From NCBI GenBank assembly GCA_029961685.1, contig JARWKL010000006.1:17795276-17859275 (forward strand): a DNA stretch of 64,000 nucleotides, read 5' to 3'. How positions within the stretch are numbered: position 1 is the first letter of the stretch; each line of letters starts with the position of its first letter. The stretch comes from Aristolochia californica. Lineage: Eukaryota; Streptophyta; Magnoliopsida; Piperales; Aristolochiaceae. This document shows positions 14,047 through 26,100 of the stretch, piece by piece. The notes under the pieces are model-generated. The model had not been told where the DNA came from and searched no databases. It saw only the letters and a list, made by a program, of their open reading frames with translations. A program made the position numbers and the translations under genes.

Positions 14047-15400
14047 AAATGCCTCGCCCCCCTTTTCCGAAGATTGCAAAACCTATCATATAAAAACTAA
14101 AAGAGTTTACATACCTTAAAAATCACAGATACTATTTGGAATTCTGATTCACAACAATTGTGCATTTCCATATTGGATGTTCATTTTATTTTAGAATCCA
14201 AAGTTGACTTTTTACTCCCCCATTTTTCACATAATAAAAAAGATAAGGAAAAAAGATCTCAACAAAATGAAAATTTTAGAGTTTATGTATGCAAAAAAAT
14301 TGAAAACTATAACAAATGTAAGTGTTGAAAATTATTTCACGCACTCAAAATTAACACCAAAGTTTTGTTATCCATGTTTGGGAAATTCCACAAGTACAAC
14401 CCCTAATAGCTTGGTGGAATTTTATAAGAAAGAGATTTCTAATTGATCCTAACATGTTTTAAATGTCGATATGCATGCCTGAAACATGTTGAAGATGCAA
14501 ATGACCTAATGATCCAAAAATTTCAAGGAGTAGAAAAAATTAAATTCTCAAGTTAACGTGCGGTGGGATATTTACCAGAGCCAAACAACCCACTTTTTAC
14601 CTATTTTACGAAAAAAGGACCTAACAATCATTGATCACCCTAATTTTTATGATCGATTAATGATGTGTAATGGCTATAATTTTTTTTAGAAATGACTTAT
14701 GGTTTGGGAGTCAACACTCAGTTAGAAATGCCTCGCCCCCCTTTTCCGAAGATTGCAAAACCTATCATATAAAAACTAAAAGAGTTTACATACCTTAAAA
14801 ATCACAGATACTATTTGGAATTCTGATTCACAACAATTGTGCATTTCCATATTGGATGTTCATTTTATTTTAGAATCCAAACTTGACTTTTTCCTCCCCC
14901 ATTTTTCACATAATAAAAAAGATAAGGAAAAAAGATCTCAACAAAATGAAAATTTTAGAGTTTATGTATGCAAAAAAATTGAAAACTATAACAAATGTAA
15001 GTGTTGAAAATTATTTCACGCACTCAAAATTAACACCAAAGTTTTGTTATCCATGTTTGGGAAATTCCACAAGTACAACCCCTAATAGCTTGGTGGAATT
15101 TTATAAGAAAGAGATTTCTAATTGATCCTAACATGTTTTAAATGTCGATATGCATGCCTGAAACATGTTGAAGATGCAAATGACCTAATGATCCAAAAAT
15201 TTCAAGGAGTAGAAAAAATTAAATTCTCAAGTTAACGTGCAGTGGGATATTTACCAGAGCCAAACAACCCACTTTCTACCTATTTTACAAAAAACGGACC
15301 TAACAATCATTGATCACCGTAATTTTTATGATCGATTAATGATGTGTAATGGCTATAATTTTTTTTAGAAATGACTTATGGTTTGGGAGTCAACACTCAG
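14047..15400 (+). repeat. Recent tandem duplication of one monomer (679 bp x2)
   Basis: Positions from about 14047 to 14725 recur from 14726 to about 15398 at an offset of 679 bp with only a handful of changes (for example A/C at 14213/14892). Divergence rises sharply at the C-tract on the right, where the second copy is followed by a 20-C tract. A single-monomer duplication by unequal exchange or slippage fits. Confidence 0.92.
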
Positions 15401-15415
15401 TTAAAAAAGTCCTCG

Positions 15416-15435
15416 CCCCCCCCCCCCCCCCCCCC
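15416..15435 (+). repeat. C-tract (20 C)
   Basis: Expanded C-tract at the standard monomer position, at the boundary just right of the 679-bp duplication. Confidence 0.88.
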
Positions 15436-16090
15436 TTTCCGATGATTTAAAAACCTAATATATAAAAAACTAAAAGAGTTTAAAATCCTTAAAAATCACA
15501 AATACTTTTTGGAATTATCTCTCTTGGCATTTGTGCATTTCCATTTTGGATGTTCTATTTTTTTTCAAATCCAAACTTGAGTTTTTACTTTCCCATTTTT
15601 CTCTTAAACAAAATGACAAGGCAAATAGATTACAACAAAAAGAAAATTTTAGAGTTTATGTATGCAAAAAATTGAAAGCTATAATAAATGTAAGTGAAGA
15701 AAATTGTTTAACGCTCTAAAAATGAATACCTAAGTTTTTTTTTCCATGTTTGGGAAATTCCACTAATAAAACCACATATATCTAAGTATAATTTTATAAT
15801 AAATAGATTTCTAATTGATCCTAACATGTTTTAAATGTGAAAATGCATTCCTGAAACATGTTGAAGATGCAAATGACCTAACGATTCAAAAATTTCATGG
15901 AGCAAAAAAAATTAAATTCTCAAGTTAACGTGCGCATGGATACTTACTAGAGCCAAACAATCCACTTTTTGCCTATTTTGCAAAAATCATACCTACCAAT
16001 CAAAGATCATCGTAAATGTTTTGATCAAACTCACCTCGATGGAGACTCTCTCGAGCTCTCCTCGGGTTTGTTCTCGGTTTCTGGATGGCG

Positions 16091-16120
16091 GTTGACGTCG
16101 GTTGACGTCGGTGGACGACG
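16091..16120 (+). repeat. 10-bp tandem repeat x3
   Basis: Three 10-bp units, GTTGACGTCG twice and GTGGACGACG once, inside the GC-rich fragment. Confidence 0.85.
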
Positions 16121-16220
16121 GTGGCGCGGCGAACGACGGTGATGTGGCGACCGACGGAGGAAAACTCCTCTCGGGTCTTCCCCTATTTCGGTCGACGGTC
16201 ATGCTCTTTTTTGTCTTCCC

Positions 16221-16278
16221 GCTCGGGTCTCCCCTCTTGGGTTTTCCCTCTCGGGTCCCCCCCCTCGGGTCCCCTTTC
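16221..16278 (+). repeat. 14-bp minisatellite x4
   Basis: TCGGGT or TTGGGT followed by a C/T-rich stretch, starting at 16223, 16237, 16251 and 16265, exactly 14 bp apart. It lies within the GC-rich part of the foreign fragment. Confidence 0.85.
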
Positions 16279-16986
16279 GACCTCCTCTTTCGACGCCCCC
16301 CTTTTGCTTTAAATACCATCTTATTTATTTTAAAATGATTTGACCTAAAAATCATCTCCATTTCACTAAGGGCATTTTGGTAAATATCTCCTTCTCCACC
16401 ATAATTCTCCTGAAATTCCATAATTAAATCTATAAAAAGCATTTCAGGAAGAAATAAACCTTAAAAACAATGAAATATAATTCAGGAGAGAAAAATATGC
16501 AATATCGACAGTGATTAATGCCAAATTCAATAAATGCTCATTTCATTTGAAAACCGATAAATAACCACCTATAACACAATTATAAAGGTTATTCTATTAT
16601 AATTAACTTAGTTCTCATGTCAGAATATAGCATCTATCACTACCCCTAATAGCTTGGTGGAATTTTATAAGAAAGAGATTTCTAATTGATCCTAACAAGT
16701 TTAAAATGTGGATATGCATGCTTGAAACATGTTGAAGAAGCAAATGACCTAAAGATCCGAAAATTTCAAGGAGCAGAAACAATTAAATTCTCAAGTTAAC
16801 GTGCGATGGGATATTTACTAGTGCTAAACAATCCACTTTTTCCTATTTTACAAAAAGTGGACCTAACAATCATTGATCATCGTAAATGTTTTGATTGATT
16901 AATGATGTGTAACAACTATAAATTTTGTTAGAAATGACTAGTGGTTTCGGAGTCAATACAGTTAAAATGCCTCATCCCCTCCCACA

Positions 16987-17009
16987 CCCCCCCCCCCCCC
17001 CCCCTCCCC
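16987..17009 (+). repeat. C-tract (18 C, T, 5 C)
   Basis: Expanded C-tract at the standard monomer position in the first monomer after the foreign fragment. Confidence 0.85.
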
Positions 17010-17677
17010 CTTTTCCGATGATTGCAAAATCTAATATATAAAAAACTAAAAGAGTTTGCAATCCTTTAAAATCATAGATACTTTTTGGAATGATCTCTCT
17101 CAGCATATGTCCATTTCCATTTTGGATGTTCAATTTTTTTTTCAAATCCTAACTTGAGTTTTCATTCTCCCATTTTTCTCTTAAACAAAAAGATAAGGCA
17201 AATAGATCACAACAAAATGAAAATTTTAGAGTTTAAGTATGCAAAAAATTGAAAACCAGAATAAATGAAAGTGAAGAAAATTATTTCATGCATTAAAAAT
17301 GAACACATAAGTTTTGTTATCCATGTTTGGGAATTCCACTAGTAAACCCCTAATAGCTTGGAGGAATTTTATAAGAAAGTGATTTCTAATTGATCCTAAC
17401 TTGTTTTAAATGTGGATATGCATGCCAAAAACATGTTGAAGATTCAAATGACCGACTGATCCAAAAATTTCGTGTAGAAAAAATTAAATTTTCAAGTTAA
17501 TCTACGGTGGGATATTTACCATAGCCAATCAACCCACTTTTTGCCTATTTCACAAAAAATGGACCTGACAATCATAGATCATCGTAAACGATTTGATCGA
17601 TTAATAATGTGTAACGGGTCTAATTTTCTATACAAATGACTTCTGGTTTGGGAGTCAACACAGTTAAAAATTCCTTG

Positions 17678-17710
17678 CCCCCCCACCCCCCCCCCCCCCC
17701 CCCCCCCCCC
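17678..17710 (+). repeat. C-tract (7 C, A, 25 C)
   Basis: Expanded C-tract at the standard monomer position, broken by one A. Confidence 0.87.
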
Positions 17711-17879
17711 TTTCCCATGATTGTAAAACCAAATATATAAAAAAGTAAAAGAGTTTACAATCCTTAAAAATCACGAATACATTTTGGGATGATCTCTCTC
17801 AGCATTTGTGCATTTCCATTTTGGATGTTCAATTTTTTTTCAAATCCAAACTTAAGTTTTCACTCTCCCATTTTTCTCG

Positions 17880-20800
17880 TAAAAAAAAAAGATAAGGCAA
17901 ATAGATCACAACAAAATGAAAATTTTAGAGTTTATGTATGCAAAGAATTGAAAACTATAATAAATAAAAGTGATGAAAATTATTTCACGCACTAAAAATG
18001 GACACCAAAGTTTGGGAAATCTCACTAGTACAACCCCTAATAGCTTGGTGGAATTTTATATGAAAGAGATTTCTAATTGATCCTAACATGTTTTAAATGT
18101 TTTGGATATGCATGCCTAAAACATGTTCAAGATGCAAATGACCTAATGATCCAAAAATTTTCAGGGAGTAGAAAAAATTAAATTCTCAAGTTCACGTGCG
18201 GTGGGATATATATCTGAGCAAAACAACCCAATTTTTGCCTATTTTACAAAAAGCGGACCTCACAATCCTAGTTCATTGTAAATATTTTTATCGAATAATG
18301 ATGTGTAACGGATATAAGTTTTGTTAGAAATGACTTATGGTTTGGGAGTCAACACTCAGTTAAAATGCCTCGCCCCACCTTTTTTGATGATTGCAAAACC
18401 TAATATATAAAAAAAAAAGAGTTTACAATCCATAAAAATCACAGATAATTTTAGGATTTATCTCTCTCAGCATTTGAGCATTTCCATTTTCGATGTTCAA
18501 TTTTTTTTCAAATCCAAACATGTGTTTTTACTCACCCTTTTTTCTCGTAAACAAAAAGATAAGGCAAATAGATGACAACAAAATAAAAATTTTAGAGTTT
18601 ATGTATGCAAAACATTGAAAACTATATTAAATGTAACTGAAGAAAATTATTTCACCGACTAAAAATAAACACCAAAGTTTTGTTATCTATGTTTGGGAAA
18701 TTCCATTAGTAAAACCCCTAATAGCTTGGTGGAATTTTATAAGAAAGAGATTCCTAATTGATCCTAACATGTTTTAAATGTAGATATGCATGCCTGAAAC
18801 ATGTTGAAGATGCAAATGACCTAATGATCGAAAAATTTCAAGGAGTAGAAAAAATTAAATTCTCAAGTTAACGTGCGGTGGGATATTTACCAGAGCCGAA
18901 CAACCAACTTTTTGCCTATTTTTTTAAAAAAACAGACCTAACAATCACAAATCATCGTAAATGTATTGATCGATTAATTATGGGTAACGGCTATAATTTT
19001 TTTTAGAAATGACTTATGGTTTGGGAGTCAACACTCAGTTAAAAATGCCTCGCCCCCCCCTTTCCCAATGATTGCAAAACCTAACATATTAAAAATAAAA
19101 GAGTTTGAAATCCTAAAAAATCAAATATACTATTTGGAATTATCTCTCCGAACAATTGTGCATTTCCATTTTGGATGTTGTATTTTTTTTTAGAATCCAA
19201 ACTCGAGTTTTTACTCTCCCATTTTTCTCGTACTAAAAATGATTAGGCAAATGGATCACAACAAAATGAAGCTTTTAGAGTTTATGTATGCAAAACATTG
19301 AAAACTATAATAAATGTTACTATGTAAATTATTTCATGCACTAAAAATGAACACCAAAGTTTTGTTATCCATGTTTGGGAAAACCCACTAGTACAACCCC
19401 TAATAGCTTGGTGGAATTTTTTAAGAAAGAGATTTCTAATTGATCCTAACATGTTATAAATGTGGGTATGCATGCGTGAAACATGTTGAAGATGGAAATG
19501 ACCCAATGATCCAAAAATTTTCAAGGAGTAGAAAAAAAAATATTCTCAAGTTAACGTGCGGTGGGATATTTACCAGAGCCAAAGAACCCACTTTTTGCTT
19601 ATTTTAAAAAAACCGGACCTAACAATCATAGATCATCATAATTTTTATGATCGTTTAATAACTTGTGATGACTATAATTTTTGTTAGAAATGACTTATAG
19701 TTTGGGAGTCAACACTTAGTTAAAAACGTCCCCACCCCTTTTTCGATGATTGAAAAACCTAATATATAAAAAACTAAAAGAATTTAAAATCGTTAAAAAT
19801 ACACATACTTTTTGGAATTATCTCTCTTCGTATTTGTGCATTTCTATTTTTTATGTTCAATTTTTTTACAAATCCAAACTTGAGTTTTCACTTTCCCATT
19901 TTTCTCTTAAACAAAATGATAAGGCAAATAGATTACAACAAATTGAAAATTTTAGTGTTTAGGTATGCAAAAAATTGAACACTATAATAAATATAAGTGA
20001 AGAAAATTATTTAATGTTCTAAAAGTAAACACCAAAGTTTTGTTATCCATGTTTGGGAAATTCCACTAATACAACCCCAAATAGCTTGGTGAAATTTTAT
20101 AAGAAAAGATTTCTAATTGATCCTAACAAGATATGCCTACCTAAAACATGTTGAAGATGCAAATGACCTATCAATCCGAATATTTAAAGGAGCAAAAAAA
20201 AATTAAATTCTCTAGTTAACCTGCGGTGGGATATTTACTAGAGTAAAACAACCGACTTTTTTCCTATTTTACTAAAAGTGGACCTAACAATCATAGACCA
20301 TCGTAAATGTTTTTATCGATTAATGATGTGTAACGGCTATAATTTTTGTTAAAAATGACTTATGGTTATAAAGTCAACACTCAATTAAAAATGCCTCGTC
20401 CTCCGTTTTTTGATGATTGCAAAACCTAATATATAAAAAACAAAAACAGTTTACAATCCTTAAAAATTATAGATACATTTTTGGAATTATCTCACTCAGC
20501 ATTTGTGCATTTCCATTTTGGATGTTCAATTTTTTTTCAAATCCAAACTTGAGTTTTTACTTTCCCATTTTTCTCTTAAACAAAATGATAAGGAAAATAG
20601 ATCCAACAAAATGAAAATTTTATAGTTTATGTATGCAAAAAAATTGAAAACTAAAATAAATGTAAGTGAAGAAAATTATTTAACGCACTAAAAATGAACA
20701 CCAAAGTTTATTTATCCATGTTTCATAAATTCCACAAGCATAACCCCAAATAGCTTGGTTGAATTTTATAAGAAAGATATTTATAATTGATACTAACATG

Positions 20801-23800
20801 TTTTAAATGTGGATATGCATGCTTGAAACATGATGAAGAAGAAAATCACCTAATGATCCAAAAATTTCAAGGAGCAGAAAGAATTAAATTTTCAAGTTAA
20901 CGTGCGGTAGGATATTTACCAAAGCCAAAGTATCCACTTTTTGCCTATGTTTTAAAAAGCGGACCTAACAATCATAGATCATCGTAAATGTTTTGATCGA
21001 TTAATGATGTGTAACGGCTATAATTATTTTTAGAAATGACTTGTGGTTTGGGAGTCAACACAGTTACAAATGCCTCGCCCCTCTTTTTCTGATGATTTCA
21101 AAACCTAATATATAAAGAACTAAAAGAGTTAACAATCCTTAAAAATCACAGATACGTTTTTGAATTATCTCTCTCAACATTTGTGCATTTCCATTTTGGA
21201 TGTTCATTTTTTTTTCAAATCCAAACTTGAGTTTTTTCTCTCCCATTGTTCTCGTAAACAAAAAGATAAGGTAAAAAGATCACAACAAAATGAAAATTTT
21301 AGAGTTTATGTATGAAAAAAATTGAAAACAATAATAAATGAAAGTAAAGAAAATTATTTCACACACAAAAAATGGACACCAAAGTTTTGTTCTCCATGTT
21401 TGGGAAATTTCACTAGTACAACCCCTAATAGCTTGGTGGAATTTTATAAGAAGGAGATTTCTAATTGATCCAAACTTGTTTTAAATGCTGTGAATATGCA
21501 TGCCTGAAGCATGTTGAAGATGCAAATGACCTAATGATCCAAAAATTTCGAGTAGAAAAAGTTAAATTCTCAAGTAAACGTGCAGTGGGATATTTACTAG
21601 AGCCAAACAACCCACTTTTTGCCTATTTTAAAAAAAGTGGACCGAACAAGCCTAGTTCATCGTAAATATTTTTTTCGATTAATGATGTGTAATGGCTATT
21701 AGTTTTGTTAGAAATGACTTATGGTTTTGGAGTCAACACTCTGTTAAAAATGCCTCATCCCACCTTTTTCGATGATTGCAAAACCTGATATATAAAAAAA
21801 AAATAGTTTACAATCCATAAAAGTCGCAAATAATATTTGGAATTATCTCTCTCAGCATTTGAGCATTTCCATTTTGGATGTTTAATTTTTTTTTCAAATC
21901 CAAACTTGAGTTTTTACTCTCCCTTTTTTCTCGCTAAGAAAAAGATAAAGCTAATATATCACAAGAAAATGAAAATTTTAGAGTTTATGTATGTAAAACA
22001 TTAAAAATTATAATAAATGTAACAGAAGAAAATTATTTCACCCGCTAAAAATGAACACCAAAGTTTCACCCGCTAAAAATGAACACCAAAGTTTCACCCG
22101 CTAAAAATGAACACCAAAGTTGTGTGGGAAATTCCACAAGTAAAACCCGTATTAGTGTGGTGGAATTTTATAAGAAAGAGATTGCTAATTGATCCTAACA
22201 TGTTTTAAATATGGATATACATGCTTGAAACATGTTGAAGATGCAAATGACCTAATGATCCAAAATTTTCAAGGAGTATTAAAAATTAAATTCTCAAGTT
22301 AACAAGCGCTGGGATATTTACCAGAGCCAAACAACCCACTTTTTGCCTATTTTAAAAAAAGTAGACCTAACAATCATAGATCATCGTAAATGTTTTGCTC
22401 AATTAATGATGTGTAACAGCTATAATTTTTGTTAGAAATGACTTATTGTTTTGGAGTCAACCCTTAGTTAGAAATGCCTCGCCCACCTTTTCCGAAGATT
22501 GAAAAACCTAACATATAAAAAATAAAAAATCCTTAAAAATCATAGATACTATTTGGAATTATGATTCACAGAAATTGTACATTTCCATATTGGATGTTCA
22601 TTTTATTTTAGAATTCAAACTAGACTTTTTACTCTCCCATTTTCACATAATAAAAAAGATACGGCAAAAAGATCTCAACAAAATGAAAATTTTAGAGTTT
22701 ATGTATGCAAAAAAATTGAAAACTATAACAAATGTAAGTGAGGAAAATTATTTTACGCACTAAAAATGAACACCAAAGTTTTGTTATCCATGTTTGGGAA
22801 ATTCCACTAGTACAACCCCTAATAGCTTGGTGGAATTTTATAAGAAAGATATTTCTTATTGATCCTAAAATGTTTTAAATGTGGATATGCATGCCTGAAA
22901 TATGTTGAAGATGCAAATGACCTAATGATCCGAAAATTTCAAGGTGTAAAAAAAATTAAATTCCCAAGTTAACGTGCGGTGGGATATTTACCAGAGCCAA
23001 ACAACCCACTTTTTACCTATTTTACAAAAAGCGGACCTAACAAACATTGATCACGCTAATTTTTATGATCGATTAATGATTTGTAATGGCTATAATTTTT
23101 GTTAGAAATGTCTTATGGTTTGGGAGTCAACACTCAGTTAAAAAAGTCCTCGCCCCCCCGCCCCCTTTCGATGATTTAAAAACCTAATATATAAAAAAAC
23201 TAATAGAGTTTAAAATCCTTAAAAATCACAAATACTTTTTGGAATTATCTCTCTCGACATTTGTGCATTTCCATTTTGGTTGTTCTATTTTTTTTCAAAT
23301 CCAAACTTGAGTTTTTACATTCCCATTTTTCTCTTAAACAAAATGATAAGGCAAATAGATTACAACAAAAAGAAAATATTAGAGTTTATGTATGCAAAAA
23401 ATTGAAAGCTATAATAAATGTAAGTGAAGAAAATTTTTTAACGCTCTAAAAATGAACACCTAAGTTTTGTTTTCCATGTTTTGGAAATTCAACTAATAAA
23501 ACCCCAAATATCTAAATGGAATTTTATAAGAAATAGATTTATAATTGATGCTAACATGTTTTAATGCCTGAAACATGTTGAAGACACAAATGACCTAACG
23601 ATTCAAAAATTTTAAGGAGCAGAAAAAATTAAATTCTCAAGTGAACGCGCGGTGTGATATTTACTAGAGCCAAACAATCCACTTTTTGCCTATTTTACAA
23701 AAAGCGTACCTACCAATCAAAGATGATCGTAAATGTTTTGATCGATTAATGATGTGTAGTGGTTGTAATTTTTGTTAGAAATGACTTATGGTTTGGGAGT

Positions 23801-26100
23801 CAACACTCAGTTTAAAATGTGTCGCACCCTTTTTCTAAAGATTTCAAAACCTAATATATAAAAAAATAAAAGATTTTATATTCCTTAAAAATTACAATTA
23901 CTTTTGTGAATTATCTCACAAAGCATTTGTGCATTTCCATTTTGGACGTTCAATTTTTTTTCAAACCCAAAGTGGCATTTTCACTCTCCAATTTTTCTCA
24001 TAAACAAAAAGATAAGGCAAATAGGTCACAACAAAATGAAAATTTTAGAGTTTATGTATGAAAAAAAGTGAAAACTATAATAAATGAAAGTGGAGGAAAT
24101 TATTTCACACACTAAAAATGGACACCAAAGTTTTGTTATCCATGTTGGAGAAATTTCACTAGGACAACCCCTAATAGCTTGGTGGAATTTTATAAGGAAG
24201 ATATTTCTAATTGATCCTAACATGTTTTAAATGTTGTGGATATGCATGCCTGAAACATGTTGAAGAAGCAAATGACCTAATGATCCAAAAATTTCAAGGA
24301 GTAGAAAAAATTAAATTCTCAAGTTAACGTACAGTGGGATATTTACTAGAACCAAACAACCCACTTTTTACCTATTTCACAAAAAGCGGACCTAAGAATC
24401 ATAGATCATCGTTAATGTTTTGATCGATTAATGATGTGCAACGGTTATAATTTTTGTTACAAATTACTTATGGTTTGGGAGTCAACACAGTTAAAAATGC
24501 CTCACCACCATTTTCCGATAATTGCAAAATTCAGATTTTACAAGTACTAAAATCACATATACTGTTTGGAATTATCTCTCTAAGCCATTGTGCATTTCCA
24601 ATTTGGATTTAAAATTTTTTTTCAAATCCAAACTTGAGTTTTCACACTCCCATTTTTCTCGTAAACAAAAAGATAAGGCAAATAGATCACAAAAAAATGA
24701 AAATTTTAGAGTTTATTTATGCAAAAATGAAAAACTAAAACAAATGTTAGTGAAAAATATTATTTAACACATTAAAAATGAACACCAAAGTTTTGTTATC
24801 CATGTTTGGGAAATTCCATTAGTACTATCCCTAATAGCTTGGTGGAATTTTATAAGAAAGAGATTTCTAATTCAACCCTACATGTTTTAAATCTAGACAT
24901 GTATGCCTGAAACATGTCGAAGATGCAAATGACTTAATGATCCAAAAATATCAAGGAGTAGAAAAAAAAAATTCTCTTGTTAACGTGCGGTGGGATATTT
25001 ACAAGAGCCAAACAAGCCACTTTTTGCCTATTTTTCAAAAAGCAAACCTAACAATCTTAGATCATCGTAAATGTTTGGATCGATTAATGATGTGTAATGG
25101 CTATAATTTTTGTTAGAAATGACCTATTTTTAGGGAGTCAACACTCAGGTAAAAATTCCTCGTCCCTCCTTTCCAATTTGGATTTAAAATTTTTTTTCAA
25201 ATCCAAACTTGAGTTTTCACTCTCCCATTTTTCTCGTAAACAAAAAGATAAGGCAAATAGATCACAAAAAAATGAAAATGTTAGAGTTTATTAATGCAAA
25301 AATGAAAAACTATAACAAATGTAAGTGAAGAAAATTATTTCACGCACTAAAAATGAACACCAAAGTTTTGTAATCCATGTTTGGGAAATTCCATTAGTAC
25401 TACCCCTAATAGCTTGGTGGAATTTTATAAGAAAGAGATTTCTAATTGATCCAAACAAGTTTAAAATGTGGATATGCATGCTTGAAACATGTTGAAGAAG
25501 CAAATGACCTAAAGATACGAAAATTTCAAGTAGAAGAAAAAATTAAATTCTCAAGTTAATGTGCGGTGGGATATTTACTAGAGCCAAACAATCCACTTTT
25601 TGCCTATTTTACAAAAAATGACCTAACAATCATACATCATCGTAAATGTTTTGATCGATTAATGATGTGTAACAACTGTAAATTTTGTTAGAAATGACTA
25701 GTGGTTTGGGAGTCAATACAGTTAAAAATGCCTCCCCCTACCCTTTTCCGATGATTGCAAAACCTAATTTATAAAAAACTAAAAGAGTTTACAATCTTTT
25801 AAAATCACAAATACTTTTTGGAATTAACTCTCTCAGCATATGTGCTTTTCCATTTTGGATGTTCAATTTGTTTTCAAAATCGAACTTGAGTTTTCATTCT
25901 CCCTTTTTTCTCGTAAATAAAAAGATAGGGCAAATAGATCACAACAAAATCAAAATTTGAGAGTTTATGTATGCAAAAAATTGAAAACAATAACAAATGA
26001 AAGTGAAAAAAGTATTTCATGCGCTAAAAATGAACACCAAAGTTTTATTATCCATGTTTGGGAAATTCCACTAGTACAACCCCTAATTGCTTGGCGGAAT
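17880..26100 (+). repeat. Higher-order repeat copy B
   Basis: Second tandem copy of the ~13-monomer block; see copy A for the pairing. It lacks the 2,031-bp and 679-bp internal duplications and the foreign GC-rich fragment of copy A. It holds about 1.66 kb (23744-25399) with no counterpart in A. Its right limit is blurred: clear matches to A fade after about 26060. Confidence 0.82.
22036..22119 (+). repeat. 28-bp tandem triplication inside a monomer
   Basis: Three exact 28-bp units (22036-22063, 22064-22091, 22092-22119), each starting TTTCACCCGC and ending ACACCAAAG. The corresponding monomer in copy A (near 13690) has a single unit, so the triplication arose in copy B after the large duplication. 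The sequence after the third unit also lacks the usual TTTTGTTATCCATG. Confidence 0.95.

Larger units (their letters stand above)
1..16026 (+). repeat. Satellite DNA array, ~680-bp monomer, segment 1
   Basis: Head-to-tail tandem array of an AT-rich monomer of about 680 bp, all in the same orientation. Positions of the landmark TTAGAAATGAC (or nearest variant), one per monomer: 436, 1161, 1851, 2530, 3206, 3899, 4576, 5260, 5920, 6593, 7274, 7942, 8616, 9297, 9967, 10647, 11328, 11998, 12679, 13358, 14007, 14686, 15365. Order of parts after the landmark: GGTTTGGGAGTCAACAC, a C-tract, GATGATTGCAAAACC, a TATATAAAA element, a poly-T run, AAACAAAAAGATAAGG, AAATGTAAGTGAAG, then two dyads, then GTGGGATATTTACC. 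Neighbouring monomers differ by many substitutions and small indels; a few blocks are near-identical and are listed separately. No coding gene is supported. The segment ends where the monomer is interrupted by foreign sequence just after TTTTGATC. Confidence 0.97.
16027..16639 (-). mobile_element. Foreign GC-rich fragment, possible partial or solo LTR
   Basis: A 613-bp block with no similarity to the satellite. Read on the minus strand it begins TGATAGATGC (16639 downward), is AT-rich to about 16320, has a TATTTAAAG element (16307-16315), then about 270 bp of GC-rich, C/G-tract sequence, and ends with GAGGTGAGTTTGATC, which includes a splice-donor-like GGTGAGT. An AT-rich upstream part, a TATA element and a GC-rich transcribed leader are typical of plant LTRs and of gene promoters. 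No terminal CA end and no target-site duplication is visible; the flanks lie at different monomer positions, so this is not a simple insertion. A 149-codon minus-strand frame spans it but runs from the AT-rich part through the low-complexity part into satellite, and I do not accept it as a gene. Identity as an LTR is inference. Confidence 0.45.
7500..17880 (+). repeat. Higher-order repeat copy A (~13-monomer block)
   Basis: This block matches 17880-26100 monomer by monomer. Paired landmarks (A to B): 7942-18324, 8616-19003, 9297-19684, 9967-20349, 12679-21030, 13358-21708, 14007-22432, 15365-23102, 16928-25688. Shared diagnostic variants include the missing GTTTTGTTATCCAT at 7627 and 18007, GTGGGTATGCATGCGTG at 9075 and 19463, and CCTACCAATCAAAGAT near 15993 and 23710. 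The offset changes from 10,380 to 8,353 to 7,730 to 8,760, and each step is explained by an indel: a 2,031-bp and a 679-bp tandem duplication present only in A, a 28-bp triplication only in B, and the foreign fragment in A in place of 1,656 bp present in B. Block edges are approximate. Confidence 0.85.

Noticed and set aside
16102..16338. Two overlapping plus-strand frames in the GC-rich fragment
   Set aside because: Low-complexity readings of the same minisatellite in different frames.
15993..16442. 149-codon minus-strand frame with Arg/Lys/Pro-rich stretches
   Set aside because: It runs from AT-rich sequence across a 14-bp minisatellite and into satellite DNA at its end. The composition follows the base repeats, and no domain is visible.
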